This document shows, in pieces, positions 24,323 through 33,748 of a stretch of 64,000 nt of DNA (position 1 is the stretch's first letter; each line of letters opens with the position of its first letter). The notes below the pieces were generated by a model. That model worked only from the letters and a program-made list of their open reading frames with translations, was not told the origin of the DNA and did no database searches. The position numbers were made by a program, and so were the translations under genes. The DNA comes from HGM04593 sp045533955 (lineage in GTDB: Bacteria; Bacteroidota; Bacteroidia; Bacteroidales; Bacteroidaceae): assembly GCA_045533955.1 (NCBI GenBank), contig JAZSIU010000045.1, positions 1-64,000 of the forward strand. The letters are read 5' to 3'.

Positions 24323-25666
24323 ATGATACTTATTGTTGATGATGATATTGCGATACGCCACAGCTTGGGGCTTATGCTCAAGCGGGCGCGCTACGAGGTA
24401 GAGGCGGTTGCCTCGCCTCGTGAGGCGTTGGATGTTGTGCGCCGCCGCACTCCGCAGCTCATTCTGATGGATATGAATTTCTCGCTCACCACCAGCGGCG
24501 ACGATGGCATAGAATTGCTGAAAAAGGTGAAGATTTTTTGTCCCGATACGCCTGTGATACTAATCACAGCGTGGGGCAGTATCGACCTTGCCGTGCGAGG
24601 AATGCGTGCAGGGGCGTTCGATTTTATCACAAAGCCGTGGAATAATGTGGTGCTTATGCAACGCATAGAGACGGCGCTGAGCCTTGCACCCGGTGGCGAA
24701 CCCCTCACACCCGAGCTTGCCGAAAAACCATTCGACCGCAGCCTCATTGTGGGGCGCAGCAAGGCTATGACAGATATTTTATCGACAATAGAGCGCATTG
24801 CAAAGACCAACGCCTCGGTGCTTATCACGGGCGAGAGTGGCACGGGCAAGGAGCTTATTGCCGAGACTATTCACCGCAACAGCCACCGTGCAAAAAACTC
24901 ATTCGTAAAGGTTAATTTAGGCGGAATTTCGCACACACTGTTCGAGAGTGAGATGTTCGGACACAAAAAGGGGGCTTTTACCGACGCATCGGCCGATAGG
25001 GTGGGACGCTTCGAGCTTGCCGACGGTGGCACCATCTTTCTTGACGAGCTTGGCGAACTTGACCTTGCTTGTCAGGTGAAACTGTTGCGCGTGCTACAAG
25101 AGCAAACCTTTGAGGTGCTGGGCGAGAGCCGGCCGCGTAAGGTTGATATTCGTGTGGTGTGTGCCACGAACGCCGACCTTGCAAAAATGGTGGCCGAGCG
25201 TACCTTTCGCGAAGACCTTTATTACAGGGTGAACCTTATCACGCTGCATTTGCCGCCGCTGCGCGAGCGACGCGAGGATATTCCGCAGCTGGTGCGGCAC
25301 TTTGCGGCGCTTTCCGAGAGGAACAATAATCTGCAAAAGATTGTGATTACCGACGAGGCAATGGATTATCTTATGCGTCAGCCCTTCCCGGGTAACGTGC
25401 GCGAGCTTAAGAATCTGGTCGAGCGTGCCATACTGATGAGTGGAAAGTCTTTGCTTGCAGCCGAGGATTTCAGGCTGGCAAATGAGAATCTGCCGCAACC
25501 AATAAAATTGGAAGCAACGGCGACAATGACACTCGACGAGCTCGAGCGTCTGCGCATTGTCGAGGCAATGCAGAGGCACGCGGGCAATCTTACACAGGTG
25601 GCAGCATCGTTGGGCATTAGTCGTCAGGCGCTGTATCGACGATTGGAAAAGTATGGACTAAAATAG
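24323..25666 (+). CDS. Sigma-54-dependent response regulator, NtrC type
   Basis: Activates sigma-54 RNA polymerase after phosphorylation. The 447 residues hold a receiver domain (1-120, phospho-acceptor D50 in LILMDMN, K105 in TKPW), an AAA+ domain (about 140-370; Walker A GESGTGKE at 171-178, Walker B TIFLDELGE near 238), and a FIS-type helix-turn-helix at the end (ASLGISRQALYRRLEKYG). The sigma-54 contact loop reads GAFTDA (218-223) instead of the usual GAFTGA. The likely target is the -24/-12 promoter at 15325, which would make the operon self-regulating. The kinase gene follows after nine bases. Confidence 0.95.
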   Translation: MILIVDDDIAIRHSLGLMLKRARYEVEAVASPREALDVVRRRTPQLILMDMNFSLTTSGDDGIELLKKVKIFCPDTPVILITAWGSIDLAVRGMRAGAFDFITKPWNNVVLMQRIETALSLAPGGEPLTPELAEKPFDRSLIVGRSKAMTDILSTIERIAKTNASVLITGESGTGKELIAETIHRNSHRAKNSFVKVNLGGISHTLFESEMFGHKKGAFTDASADRVGRFELADGGTIFLDELGELDLACQVKLLRVLQEQTFEVLGESRPRKVDIRVVCATNADLAKMVAERTFREDLYYRVNLITLHLPPLRERREDIPQLVRHFAALSERNNNLQKIVITDEAMDYLMRQPFPGNVRELKNLVERAILMSGKSLLAAEDFRLANENLPQPIKLEATATMTLDELERLRIVEAMQRHAGNLTQVAASLGISRQALYRRLEKYGLK

Positions 25667-25675
25667 CTGTTTAAA

Positions 25676-26992
25676 ATGAGACAGAGAAACATATTCCTTA
25701 CAGTGTCGGCACTGCTTGTAATTGCGTGGATGGCGTTGCTCGTGGCTATTTACCGCGGATGCGGTGGCAGCCTCTTCTATGCAGCCGAGGCGGTTGCGCT
25801 CTTCAGTATGTTTTTCCTTGTCTATTTTTATCGTAAAATTATTAAGCCGCTCGATACAATTGCGACGGGTCTTAATCTGTTGCGCGAGCAGGATTTTAGC
25901 AGTCGCCTCTCGCCCGTGGGGCAGCGCGAGGCCGATAAGATTGTCGATATTTTCAACCGTATGATGGCACAGCTCAGGGACGAGCGTCTGCGTCTGCGCG
26001 AGCAGAATCACTTTCTCGACCTATTGATAAAGGCCTCGCCGATGGGGGTTATCATACTCGATTTTGACAACAGAATAACGATGATTAACCCATCGGCCAA
26101 AGGAATGCTCGGCTGTGGCGACGATTGTCTCGGCCGCAATATTGTCGATATTGATATTCCGCTTATGCGCGAGATTGTGAACACCGAGCAGGGCAAGACG
26201 CGCACGGTGAAAATAAGTGGAATTGAGGTATATAGCCTCTCGCGCCTCTCTTTTCAAGACCGAGGCTTTGCGCATCCGTTTGTGCTCATCGAGCCGCTGA
26301 CCGAGCAGTTGCATAAGGCCGAGCGTAATGCCTACGAGAAGGTTATTCGTATGATTGCACACGAGGTAAATAACACGATGGGTGGAATAACATCTATCTT
26401 GGAGACGGCAAAGGATATGTTACACACCACCACAAGCGAGACTTTCTGTGGAGATGCGGTAGAAATTACAGAGGCTGTGCAGGTGTGCGAGGAGCGTGGC
26501 CGCCGGCTCAGCAGTTTTATCACTCGCTTTGCCGAGGTTGTGAAAATACCCGCTCCGCAGTTGCAACCGTGCGACCTTAACGACAGCGCGCGTTACTGCG
26601 CGCGCTTTGTCGAGGGGCTCTGCCGCACAAAAGGAATAGAATTGTCGATGCAGCTGCACGCCGGCGGTGTTCCCGTGAGCATTGACGTTGCTCTTTTCGA
26701 GCAGGTGCTTGTGAATATTCTAAAAAACTCTGTCGAGAGCATCGGCGAGAGTGGGGGACGCATAATTATTTCGACCACCGCGCAGCCTGCGTCGATTGTC
26801 ATCTGCGATAATGGACACGGGATAAGCGCCGAGGTGTCGCAACTCTTGTTTACCCCTTTCTTTACCACAAAAAGCGATGGTCAGGGCATTGGGCTTATGT
26901 TCACGCGTGAGGTTCTTACGGCGCACGGATGCAAATTCTCGTTAGAAACAGCCTCGGACGGCCTTACGCGCTTTACCATAGAGTTTAAATAA
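25676..26992 (+). CDS. Sensor histidine kinase
   Basis: The membrane partner of the preceding regulator, 438 residues. Two spans near the start (about 7-26 and 33-52) leave almost no periplasmic loop. A HAMP-like linker (about 50-105), a PAS domain (about 112-205), a dimerisation box with the phospho-acceptor H229 in MIAHEVNNTMGG, and a C-terminal ATPase domain with NSVES, CDNGHGIS and GQGIGL follow. The missing sensor loop suggests that it senses within the membrane or cytoplasm, in the style of NtrY. Confidence 0.93.
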   Translation: MRQRNIFLTVSALLVIAWMALLVAIYRGCGGSLFYAAEAVALFSMFFLVYFYRKIIKPLDTIATGLNLLREQDFSSRLSPVGQREADKIVDIFNRMMAQLRDERLRLREQNHFLDLLIKASPMGVIILDFDNRITMINPSAKGMLGCGDDCLGRNIVDIDIPLMREIVNTEQGKTRTVKISGIEVYSLSRLSFQDRGFAHPFVLIEPLTEQLHKAERNAYEKVIRMIAHEVNNTMGGITSILETAKDMLHTTTSETFCGDAVEITEAVQVCEERGRRLSSFITRFAEVVKIPAPQLQPCDLNDSARYCARFVEGLCRTKGIELSMQLHAGGVPVSIDVALFEQVLVNILKNSVESIGESGGRIIISTTAQPASIVICDNGHGISAEVSQLLFTPFFTTKSDGQGIGLMFTREVLTAHGCKFSLETASDGLTRFTIEFK

Positions 26993-27059
26993 AGGCTGAG
27001 CGGCGAGGCAAAATATTTATAATCGTAATACCTTTTATCAGATAATAAGAATCAATATT

Positions 27060-27287
27060 ATGGAAAATGAGCACAGAAAATAGGAAAATGATAATGGAAT
27101 TGAAGTAAAATATTCTATCCTCCTTTATGTTTTTATAATTGTTGTGTTCTTTATCTCAATCTTTGCTTTGACATTAGCCATAGATGAGACTGTGTGCAGT
27201 AGTTTAGTAAAGAGAATACATATTCTATTCTATTTCGTCGTTCTTATTGGCGGTGTAATATACATCCGAAGACACCATAATGAATGA
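27060..27287 (+). pseudogene. Small two-span membrane protein frame with an in-frame TAG
   Basis: The ATG at 27060 reads MENEHRK, then TAG at 27081-27083, and continues in the same frame for 67 codons to TGA at 27285. The downstream part has two hydrophobic spans (ILLYVFIIVVFFISIFALTL and ILFYFVVLIGGVIYI) and a basic end RRHHNE, which looks like a genuine small membrane protein. No ATG lies in frame between the TAG and the first span. A recent nonsense mutation is the simplest reading; a non-ATG start or readthrough is possible. Family unknown. Confidence 0.45.
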
Positions 27288-27638
27288 AGAGATGCTTAAA
27301 GCCCGCGGGGACAATTGATTTATTTTTATTCCGGCAAAATAAGTGTACTCTCCTTAAACACCGTTAGTGAATATTTTCAGCTATTGAAAATGTCCTACAA
27401 TATAAATGTGTGTTTTTACAATATTTAACAGTCTGAAAAAAACAAACAGCACCGCGGGGCTGATTTATTTTTGCAAATCACCTGAGACTCTATGTGGATA
27501 TGTGAATACCTGCGTCGAGCATTTTATGCCTTACCAAGCATAAACAGGCCAATGAATTGCATAGTAGTTTTGTCGTGTTTTATTTTGTGTTTGTGTTAAG
27601 GTTGCCCTCTGATGTGAATCACGGGGCAATCGTCTTTT
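27288..27638. other. 351-bp intergenic region, nothing clear
   Basis: AT-rich DNA between the small membrane frame and the end of ispE. A weak 7-bp hairpin (ATTTTCA...TGAAAAT near 27372-27390) is the only structure noticed; there is no strong terminator for ispE. Confidence 0.4.
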
Positions 27639-28469
27639 TTATAGCGTGCACTGCCAGCGGAAGCAGTCGGGGAAGAGTGCCTCTAACTGCTTGTCGTCCT
27701 GTGGGTGCTCGAAAATTCCATAGAACGACGAGCCCGAGCCCGACATTGAGGCGTATAGTGCCCCCATACGATAAAGTTCGTCCTTTATTGTCTGCATCTG
27801 CGGGTATTTTGCAAAGGCGCTGCGCTCAAAATCGTTCTTCATAGAGCTTGCCCACATATTTATGGGGCGCTGTATAATATCGGACAGTGGAACGACGGGT
27901 CTTGCGGGAACGACGAGTGAATAGGCCTCTTTTGTCGAGATGTGCAGATGAGGCTTTACGAGCACAATGTGATAGCCCTTGAGCGAGCAGTCGGCTGCGG
28001 TGAGAATGTTGCCAATTCCTGTGGCAAAGGCCGGACGGCATTTTATGAAAAATGCGCAGTCGGCCCCTATGCGTGCGGCATACTCTTCTAATTGTTCGTC
28101 GCTCAGTCCCAATGCTGCAATCTCGTTGAGCATAGTAAGTGCGTAGGCAGCGTCGCTTGAGCCGCCGCCTAATCCCGCGCCCGTGGGGATATTTTTATAC
28201 AGGCTCATTGTTACCTTTGGCAGTTTGTGGTGGGAGGCGAGAATCTTGTAGGCTTTTACCACAAGATTGTCGTCGGTGTCGCCCTCGAAGCGTGCGTTGT
28301 GCATTGTGAATGTGTATTCGGGGGCGCCGGGGGTGTTGTTGACGGTTATTTCGAGCGCATCCTCAAGGGGGATGGGGTAGAAGAGTGTTTCGAGATTATG
28401 GTAACCGTCGGGACGCTTCGATACAATGTCGAGGCCTAAATTTATTTTGCAGCAGGGAAATGTTATCAT
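27639..28469 (-). CDS. ispE: 4-diphosphocytidyl-2-C-methyl-D-erythritol kinase
   Basis: Phosphorylates 4-diphosphocytidyl-methylerythritol in the non-mevalonate isoprenoid pathway. The 276 residues match the family: K8 and N10 in CCKINLGLDI, the GHMP ATP-binding motif IPTGAGLGGGSSDAAYAL from about 94, D137 in GADCAFF, and a C-terminal MSGSGSSFYGIF loop. Its start lies two bases after the ABC-F stop, so the two share a transcript reading left. Confidence 0.95.
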   Translation of the reverse strand: MITFPCCKINLGLDIVSKRPDGYHNLETLFYPIPLEDALEITVNNTPGAPEYTFTMHNARFEGDTDDNLVVKAYKILASHHKLPKVTMSLYKNIPTGAGLGGGSSDAAYALTMLNEIAALGLSDEQLEEYAARIGADCAFFIKCRPAFATGIGNILTAADCSLKGYHIVLVKPHLHISTKEAYSLVVPARPVVPLSDIIQRPINMWASSMKNDFERSAFAKYPQMQTIKDELYRMGALYASMSGSGSSFYGIFEHPQDDKQLEALFPDCFRWQCTL

Positions 28470-28471
28470 AA

Positions 28472-30112
28472 TTATTGATTTTTACGTTCAAGTTCTTGCA
28501 GGCCCTCGAGTTTTTTTGTTTCGAGGAATTCATATATTCCGCACAGATGTTCGCGCACGCGGCCGTGCCCAAATTCATATACTTTTGTTACGAGGCCATC
28601 GAGAAAATCGCGGTCGTGGCTCACGCAAATGAGCGTGCCGTCAAAGTCGCGCAGCGCCTGTTTGAGAATGTCTTTTGTCTTTAGGTCGAGGTGATTGGTG
28701 GGCTCGTCGAGGATGAGCAGGTTCACCGGCTCTAACAGCAGCTTGAGCAGCGCCAGACGCGTGCGCTCGCCTCCCGAGAGCACTTTTACTTTCTTTGTGC
28801 TTGCCTCGCCGCCGAACATAAAGGCGCCCAAAAGGTCGCGTATCTTGTTACGCACATCGCCCTTTGCTACGTCGTCTATGGTCTGAAAAACTGTGAGATT
28901 CTCGTCGAGCATCGAGGCTTGATTCTGTGCAAAATAGCCTATCTGCACGTTGTGTCCAAGCTGCAACGAGCCCTCGTGTGCGAGCTCTTGCATTATGCAG
29001 CGCACAAAGGTCGATTTTCCCTCGCCGTTGCGTCCAACAAAGGCTATCTTGTCGCCGCGCTCGACGGTGAGTGTTACACCCGAGAATATGCGCTTCTGGT
29101 CGAAGGCCTTGCCTACGCCGTCGGCAATTACAGGGTATTGTCCCGAGCGGGGCGAGGGTGGAAATTTCAGTCTCAGTGCCGATGTATCTTCCTCGTCAAC
29201 CTCTATAATCTCGAGCTTTTCGAGCATTTTTACGCGGCTCTGTACTTGCAACGTCTTCGAGTATGTTCCTTTGAACCGCTCGATAAAGTCCTTTGTCTCT
29301 TGTATCATTTTTTGCTGCTCCTCATACTGCTTCATTTGTTGCTGTCGGCGCTCGGCGCGCAGTTGCAGATACTGCGAGTAGTTGACTTTGTAGTCGTAGA
29401 TGCGTCCCATCGTTACCTCAATGGTGCGTGTGGTGATATTATCGACAAATTTGCGGTCGTGGCTGATGACAACTACGGTCTTTCCATTGGATATTATAAA
29501 CTCCTCGAGCCAGCCTATTGACTCAATGTCGAGGTGGTTGGTGGGCTCGTCCAAAAGCAGTACGTCGGGGTTGCGCAGAAGCATTTTGGCAAGCTCGATG
29601 CGCATACGCCATCCGCCGCTGAATTCGCTTGTCTGACGTGTAAAATCCTTGCGCTCGAATCCCAATCCCAAGAGTGTCTTTTCGACGTCCTCTTCGAAAT
29701 GTGTCATATCAATGGCATAGAATTTCTCGCTCTTTGTGGCTACCTCCTCGATTAGTGCCATATATTCGTCGCTCTCGTAGTCGGTGCGCTCGGCGAGTTG
29801 ACGGTTGAGAGCGTCAATCTCGGCCTCCATTTGGTGCAGATGAGCAAAGGCTTGCGAGGCCTCCTCGAAGACCGTGCGGCCATCCTCGGTCATTAGATGC
29901 TGCGGCAAATAGGCAATTACCGTATCCTTTGGCGCCGACACTTGTCCGCGCGAGGCGGTGCGCACGCCGGCCAGAATCTTCAACAGAGTGCTCTTTCCCG
30001 CGCCGTTCTTGCCCATAAGCGCAATGCGGTCTTTGTCGTTAATTACAAATGAAATATCTTTAAACAGGGTGGTGCCGCCAAATTCCACGGCGAGTCCGTC
30101 AACAGAAACCAT
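28472..30112 (-). CDS. ABC-F family ATP-binding protein
   Basis: A soluble twin-ATPase protein of 547 residues, of the translation-factor type that binds the ribosome. The first ABC domain has Walker A MGKNGAGKST at 33-42, signature FSGGWRMRIELA and Walker B VLLLDEPTNHLD. A charged linker (RAERRQQQMKQYEEQQKM region) follows, and the second domain has GRNGEGKST, LSGGERTRLALLK and LLILDEPTNHLD. There are no membrane spans. I chose the ATG at 30112 (MVSVDGLAVEFGG); a start 15 codons upstream would add residues outside the family. It is most like the Uup/YbiT-type housekeeping members; an antibiotic-resistance role is not indicated. Confidence 0.93.
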   Translation of the reverse strand: MVSVDGLAVEFGGTTLFKDISFVINDKDRIALMGKNGAGKSTLLKILAGVRTASRGQVSAPKDTVIAYLPQHLMTEDGRTVFEEASQAFAHLHQMEAEIDALNRQLAERTDYESDEYMALIEEVATKSEKFYAIDMTHFEEDVEKTLLGLGFERKDFTRQTSEFSGGWRMRIELAKMLLRNPDVLLLDEPTNHLDIESIGWLEEFIISNGKTVVVISHDRKFVDNITTRTIEVTMGRIYDYKVNYSQYLQLRAERRQQQMKQYEEQQKMIQETKDFIERFKGTYSKTLQVQSRVKMLEKLEIIEVDEEDTSALRLKFPPSPRSGQYPVIADGVGKAFDQKRIFSGVTLTVERGDKIAFVGRNGEGKSTFVRCIMQELAHEGSLQLGHNVQIGYFAQNQASMLDENLTVFQTIDDVAKGDVRNKIRDLLGAFMFGGEASTKKVKVLSGGERTRLALLKLLLEPVNLLILDEPTNHLDLKTKDILKQALRDFDGTLICVSHDRDFLDGLVTKVYEFGHGRVREHLCGIYEFLETKKLEGLQELERKNQ

Positions 30113-30267
30113 ATTTTTCGTGTCGTGTCTTTTTATAATTATTGCGCGAAGATACAACTTTATTGCGAGGCTGACAAAATTTACCCTCTAAACTCTTAGC
30201 CTAAGGAGCCTTCGTGGAGCAGATGTTTATAAGTTTATACTTTTTGTTAATAATGTATCTTCGGTTT

Positions 30268-30300
30268 TTTGGGCACGCTGAGCGATGTTTCTTAACTTTG
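30268..30300 (+). promoter_or_regulatory. Promoter of dnaB
   Basis: TTTG at 30268-30271, 21 bases, then TAACTTTG at 30293-30300. The ATG is 29 bases further on. Confidence 0.8.
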
Positions 30301-30329
30301 CGTCCGATTTTTGAAAAACAGCACTACCG

Positions 30330-31913
30330 ATGGAAGATAATAACACCCCCAAAAGAAGAACACGCAGCCGCCAGCAGAGCAGCGCGGCACCACTCATAAG
30401 CGAATATGGACATTTACAGCCTCAGGCTCCCGAGCTCGAGGAGGCTGTGCTGGGAGCACTTATGGTTGATAGCGACGCCATCGGCCGATTGGGCAATATG
30501 CTAAAGCCCGAGTCGTTCTACGACAAGCGCAACCAACTGCTCTTTGGCGCAATTCAAGAGATGGACCTCGAAGACCGCCCGATAGATATTCTCACCGTAA
30601 CAGAATATCTTAAGCTCAAAGGCATACTCGACGAGGTGGGCGGCCCTATGTACATTGCGCAGCTCACAAGCAAGGTAGTCTCATCGGTAAATATCGAATA
30701 TCACGCAAATATCATCGCGCAAAAGAAGCTCGCCCGCGACCTTATAAGATTCACCAGCAAGACACAAGAGCAGGCTTTCGACGAGACACAGGATGTGAAC
30801 GAGCTTATGCAGCAGGCCGAGTCGGAGCTTTTTGAAATATCGCGCCATAATATGAAGCGCGACTTTACACAGATAAACCCCGTCATTAAACAGGCTTACG
30901 AGCAGATACAGACAGCCTCAAAAAATACAAGCGGTATCAGCGGACTAAGCACCGGTTACCATCGTTTGGACAAGGTTCTGTCGGGATGGCAGGCAACCGA
31001 CCTTATCATCCTTGCAGCGCGTCCTGCGATGGGAAAGACGGCGTTTGCGCTGTCGCTCATACGTAATATGGCGGTCGATCAGGGTATTCCCGTTGGAATG
31101 TTCTCGCTCGAGATGGGTAACGTGCAGCTTGTGCAGCGTCTCATCTGTAATGTGTGTCAGATTGCGGGTGATAAGATTCGTAGCGGACAGCTCGAGGGTT
31201 ACGAGTGGGGACAGCTCGATAGCAAAATAACCGCACTCGAGGGCGCACCGCTCTATATTGACGACACGCCGCAGCTGTCGGTCTTTGAGCTTCGTTCCAA
31301 GGCCCGACGTATGGTGCACGAATATGGTGTGAAGATGATTTTCATCGACTATCTTCAGCTGATGACAGCCAACACGGGAAAGGGCAGCCGTCAGGAGGAG
31401 ATTAGTACAATCTCGCGCTCGCTCAAGGGATTGGCCAAAGAACTGAATATCCCCATTATGGCTCTGAGCCAGCTGAACCGTAACCTCGAGGGCCGCGAGG
31501 GTGTCGAGGGTAAGCGTCCGCAGTTGAGCGACCTACGCGAATCGGGAGCCATCGAGCAGGATGCCGACATTGTGATGTTTGTGAACCGTCCCGAGTATTT
31601 CCACATATACAAGGATGGCGATTTTGATTGGCGCGGCAAGGCCGAGATTATTATTGCAAAGCACCGTAACGGCGGCCTCGACAATATTCCGCTTATATTC
31701 CGCAAGGAGTATGCGCGCTTTATGAACCTCGACGACGAGTCGCTGCCCCCCGTGCCCACGGAGATTCCCGTGATGCGCGGCTCGAAACTGAATGCCGCCT
31801 CGTACGAGCCGATGGGCGGCACGCAGCTGCCTCCTCTTCCCGACTATCTGCAAGATTCCACCCCCACCGACATTATCCCCGTGCCGGGTGCAGGCGAGCC
31901 GCTGCCTTTCTAA
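30330..31913 (+). CDS. dnaB: Replicative DNA helicase
   Basis: The hexameric helicase that opens the replication fork, 527 residues. The N-terminal DnaB domain begins PQAPELEEAVLGALMVD (about residue 30), followed by a linker helix and the RecA-type domain with Walker A ARPAMGKTAF (about 230-239), FSLEMGNVQLVQRL, a Walker B region with IFIDYLQLM, and the SQLNRNLEGREGVEGKRP and DLRESGAIEQDAD motifs. The C-terminal 60 residues are proline-rich and probably unstructured. No intein is seen. It is transcribed alone from a good promoter. Confidence 0.97.
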   Translation: MEDNNTPKRRTRSRQQSSAAPLISEYGHLQPQAPELEEAVLGALMVDSDAIGRLGNMLKPESFYDKRNQLLFGAIQEMDLEDRPIDILTVTEYLKLKGILDEVGGPMYIAQLTSKVVSSVNIEYHANIIAQKKLARDLIRFTSKTQEQAFDETQDVNELMQQAESELFEISRHNMKRDFTQINPVIKQAYEQIQTASKNTSGISGLSTGYHRLDKVLSGWQATDLIILAARPAMGKTAFALSLIRNMAVDQGIPVGMFSLEMGNVQLVQRLICNVCQIAGDKIRSGQLEGYEWGQLDSKITALEGAPLYIDDTPQLSVFELRSKARRMVHEYGVKMIFIDYLQLMTANTGKGSRQEEISTISRSLKGLAKELNIPIMALSQLNRNLEGREGVEGKRPQLSDLRESGAIEQDADIVMFVNRPEYFHIYKDGDFDWRGKAEIIIAKHRNGGLDNIPLIFRKEYARFMNLDDESLPPVPTEIPVMRGSKLNAASYEPMGGTQLPPLPDYLQDSTPTDIIPVPGAGEPLPF

Positions 31914-32181
31914 AAAATGAATTTATTTTGAGCAACAAGCAGCTAAACTATTTTACAAGACAAATCGGAAATATGTGGAGAGACTTTATACAGCTTAGAG
32001 TGTAATTTGAAGTTTGTTATATTTTACTTTTATTGAATAAACGCTGCTTAATCATAACGAATAATTGAAGATGTTTTTCAAAAGAAACGTCTAAATAAAT
32101 CAGATTTGTATGAGAAAAATAAAAAGTGTCATCGATGAATATTAGGGTAAATACACTTTTTATAACAAAAATCTAACTATT

Positions 32182-32850
32182 ATGGAAACAAATAATAATT
32201 TTAATTTTCCTTTGGAAAAAGGCGAGTATGTAATGTGTAGCTCAAAACCTCGTGGATTAGAGATGCTGCTTATAAAAATATTTTTTATAATATTTGCATC
32301 GCTACTGTTTTTTTTGTTGCTATCATTTCTAAATAATGAAGAAGTTGGAACGACCACACACATCTTCTCTATTCTCTTTTTTGTCGTTTTTAGCGTTATT
32401 CTGTTTTTCTCATATAGACATCAAAAGGCAACCCTGCAAAATGTACTTATTGTAACCAACCGAGGAATACGTTGGATATACAATAATAATAAGCCTCGCT
32501 TCATAGGGTGGGATAGTGTGCAGAAATCTTCCATTGAGCAACGTGTGTTTACAGGTCTTACATTAGAGATTGAGATACAGGATAAAGAACGTGAGGTTAT
32601 CAGCCTTGACGCCAATCACATTAATATTGATTTAAAACAACTGGCCGATGCCATCAATAAGGGACGTCGAGAATTTCAAAGAAAAAATACCGGCCCCAAT
32701 GCTGTGCAAGGTAGTGTCCCGGACAATGAAAGAATGTGTCAAAATGACGAAATAGACTACGGCAAGGTTCAAAAGAAAAAAATAATATATGCTGTATCTG
32801 GTATAGTAATTGTCGTTATCTATATTATCGTGTCTATTATACTTAAATAA
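32182..32850 (+). CDS. Membrane protein with PH-like domain, paralogue 1 of 3
   Basis: 222 residues; family not certain. Two spans (about 30-50 and 60-78) are followed by a cytoplasmic beta-rich stretch (about 85-180), with the pattern NVLIVTNRGIRWIYNN, then PRFIGWDSV, and ending ISLDANHINIDLKQLADAINKG. A last span is at 202-221. The order of two spans then a domain with ITxxGIxW resembles bacterial PH (YdbT/bPH-type) proteins. It is followed after nine bases by paralogue 2. The DNA is much richer in A and T than dnaB upstream, suggesting acquired DNA. Confidence 0.6.
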   Translation: METNNNFNFPLEKGEYVMCSSKPRGLEMLLIKIFFIIFASLLFFLLLSFLNNEEVGTTTHIFSILFFVVFSVILFFSYRHQKATLQNVLIVTNRGIRWIYNNNKPRFIGWDSVQKSSIEQRVFTGLTLEIEIQDKEREVISLDANHINIDLKQLADAINKGRREFQRKNTGPNAVQGSVPDNERMCQNDEIDYGKVQKKKIIYAVSGIVIVVIYIIVSIILK

Positions 32851-32859
32851 AAAATTATT

Positions 32860-33498
32860 ATGGATAACAATAAAGAAAATGTGTTGTACCACATAAAATA
32901 TGAAAAAATAATTGCTATTTTCTCGATACTTTTCATCGTGTTTGCAATTATTGTATCCTTTTCTTCTGCATTGCTCTTTATTATTTCGGCAAAGATGTTG
33001 TTTGTCAGAATCGGGCTGTTTGTGTTCGAAGCGTTGTTATTGCTGGTCTTAGTGGTTTATTTATTAGGCATAAAGAAAAGGTATAATGACGAATTGACTA
33101 TTACGGATAAAGGCATCGGGTGGGTGTATTACGGACGCTCCGATTATCTCTCGTGGGAGCAGATTGAGAATTGCGACATTAAAAAAAGCTATGGAAAGAA
33201 TGGTACTACCTGCTTGTTGATTAAACCTATTGATAAGGAACAGATTAGTATAGATTTGCGCGGCTTTATTTTTAATCTTGAATCCTTGTGTAAATCGGTG
33301 AATAAAGGGTACGCAGATAATAAAATGAAGAATGTTTCGTCCGAGAATAAAGGGGTTACAGATGAAAATGTACAAACTAATGAGAAGGATTTAATTGATT
33401 ATGAAAAATTAAAGCGTAATAAGGAGATTAGAATATTTATAATTGTTGTATTGGTTATTCTTGCTATTTTATTTGACTTGGTAACTAGAATAAGATAG
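32860..33498 (+). CDS. Membrane protein with PH-like domain, paralogue 2 of 3
   Basis: 212 residues with the plan of its neighbour: spans at about 17-43 and 48-71, a domain at about 77-160 (ELTITDKGIGWVYYGRSDYLSWEQIENCDI, shown by parts: TITDKGIGWVYY and WEQIENC), the shared end ISIDLRGFIFNLESLCKSVNKG, a charged linker, and a final span at about 190-209. Sequence identity to paralogue 1 is low but motif order is the same. It probably shares its transcript. Function unknown. Confidence 0.6.
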   Translation: MDNNKENVLYHIKYEKIIAIFSILFIVFAIIVSFSSALLFIISAKMLFVRIGLFVFEALLLLVLVVYLLGIKKRYNDELTITDKGIGWVYYGRSDYLSWEQIENCDIKKSYGKNGTTCLLIKPIDKEQISIDLRGFIFNLESLCKSVNKGYADNKMKNVSSENKGVTDENVQTNEKDLIDYEKLKRNKEIRIFIIVVLVILAILFDLVTRIR

Positions 33499-33748
33499 TT
33501 AGGAGTATGCCAACGAAAGTAAACGAATAGATTGTAATGCAATAAATGATGGGCTGAAGAGCTAATTAAATAGTTTTTATTGGTGTGCTCCTTTGCTTTA
33601 TACGTCATTTATGCTGTTTATGTTAATGATGTACTGTCGGTATTAGTGGACTCTATTCTATAATGGCTTATTACTATTTTTAATTGTGCTGTATTTTTTT
33701 TTTGTAATCTTTCTTTTATGTGAATGATTAAATAAAACATAGAATATT

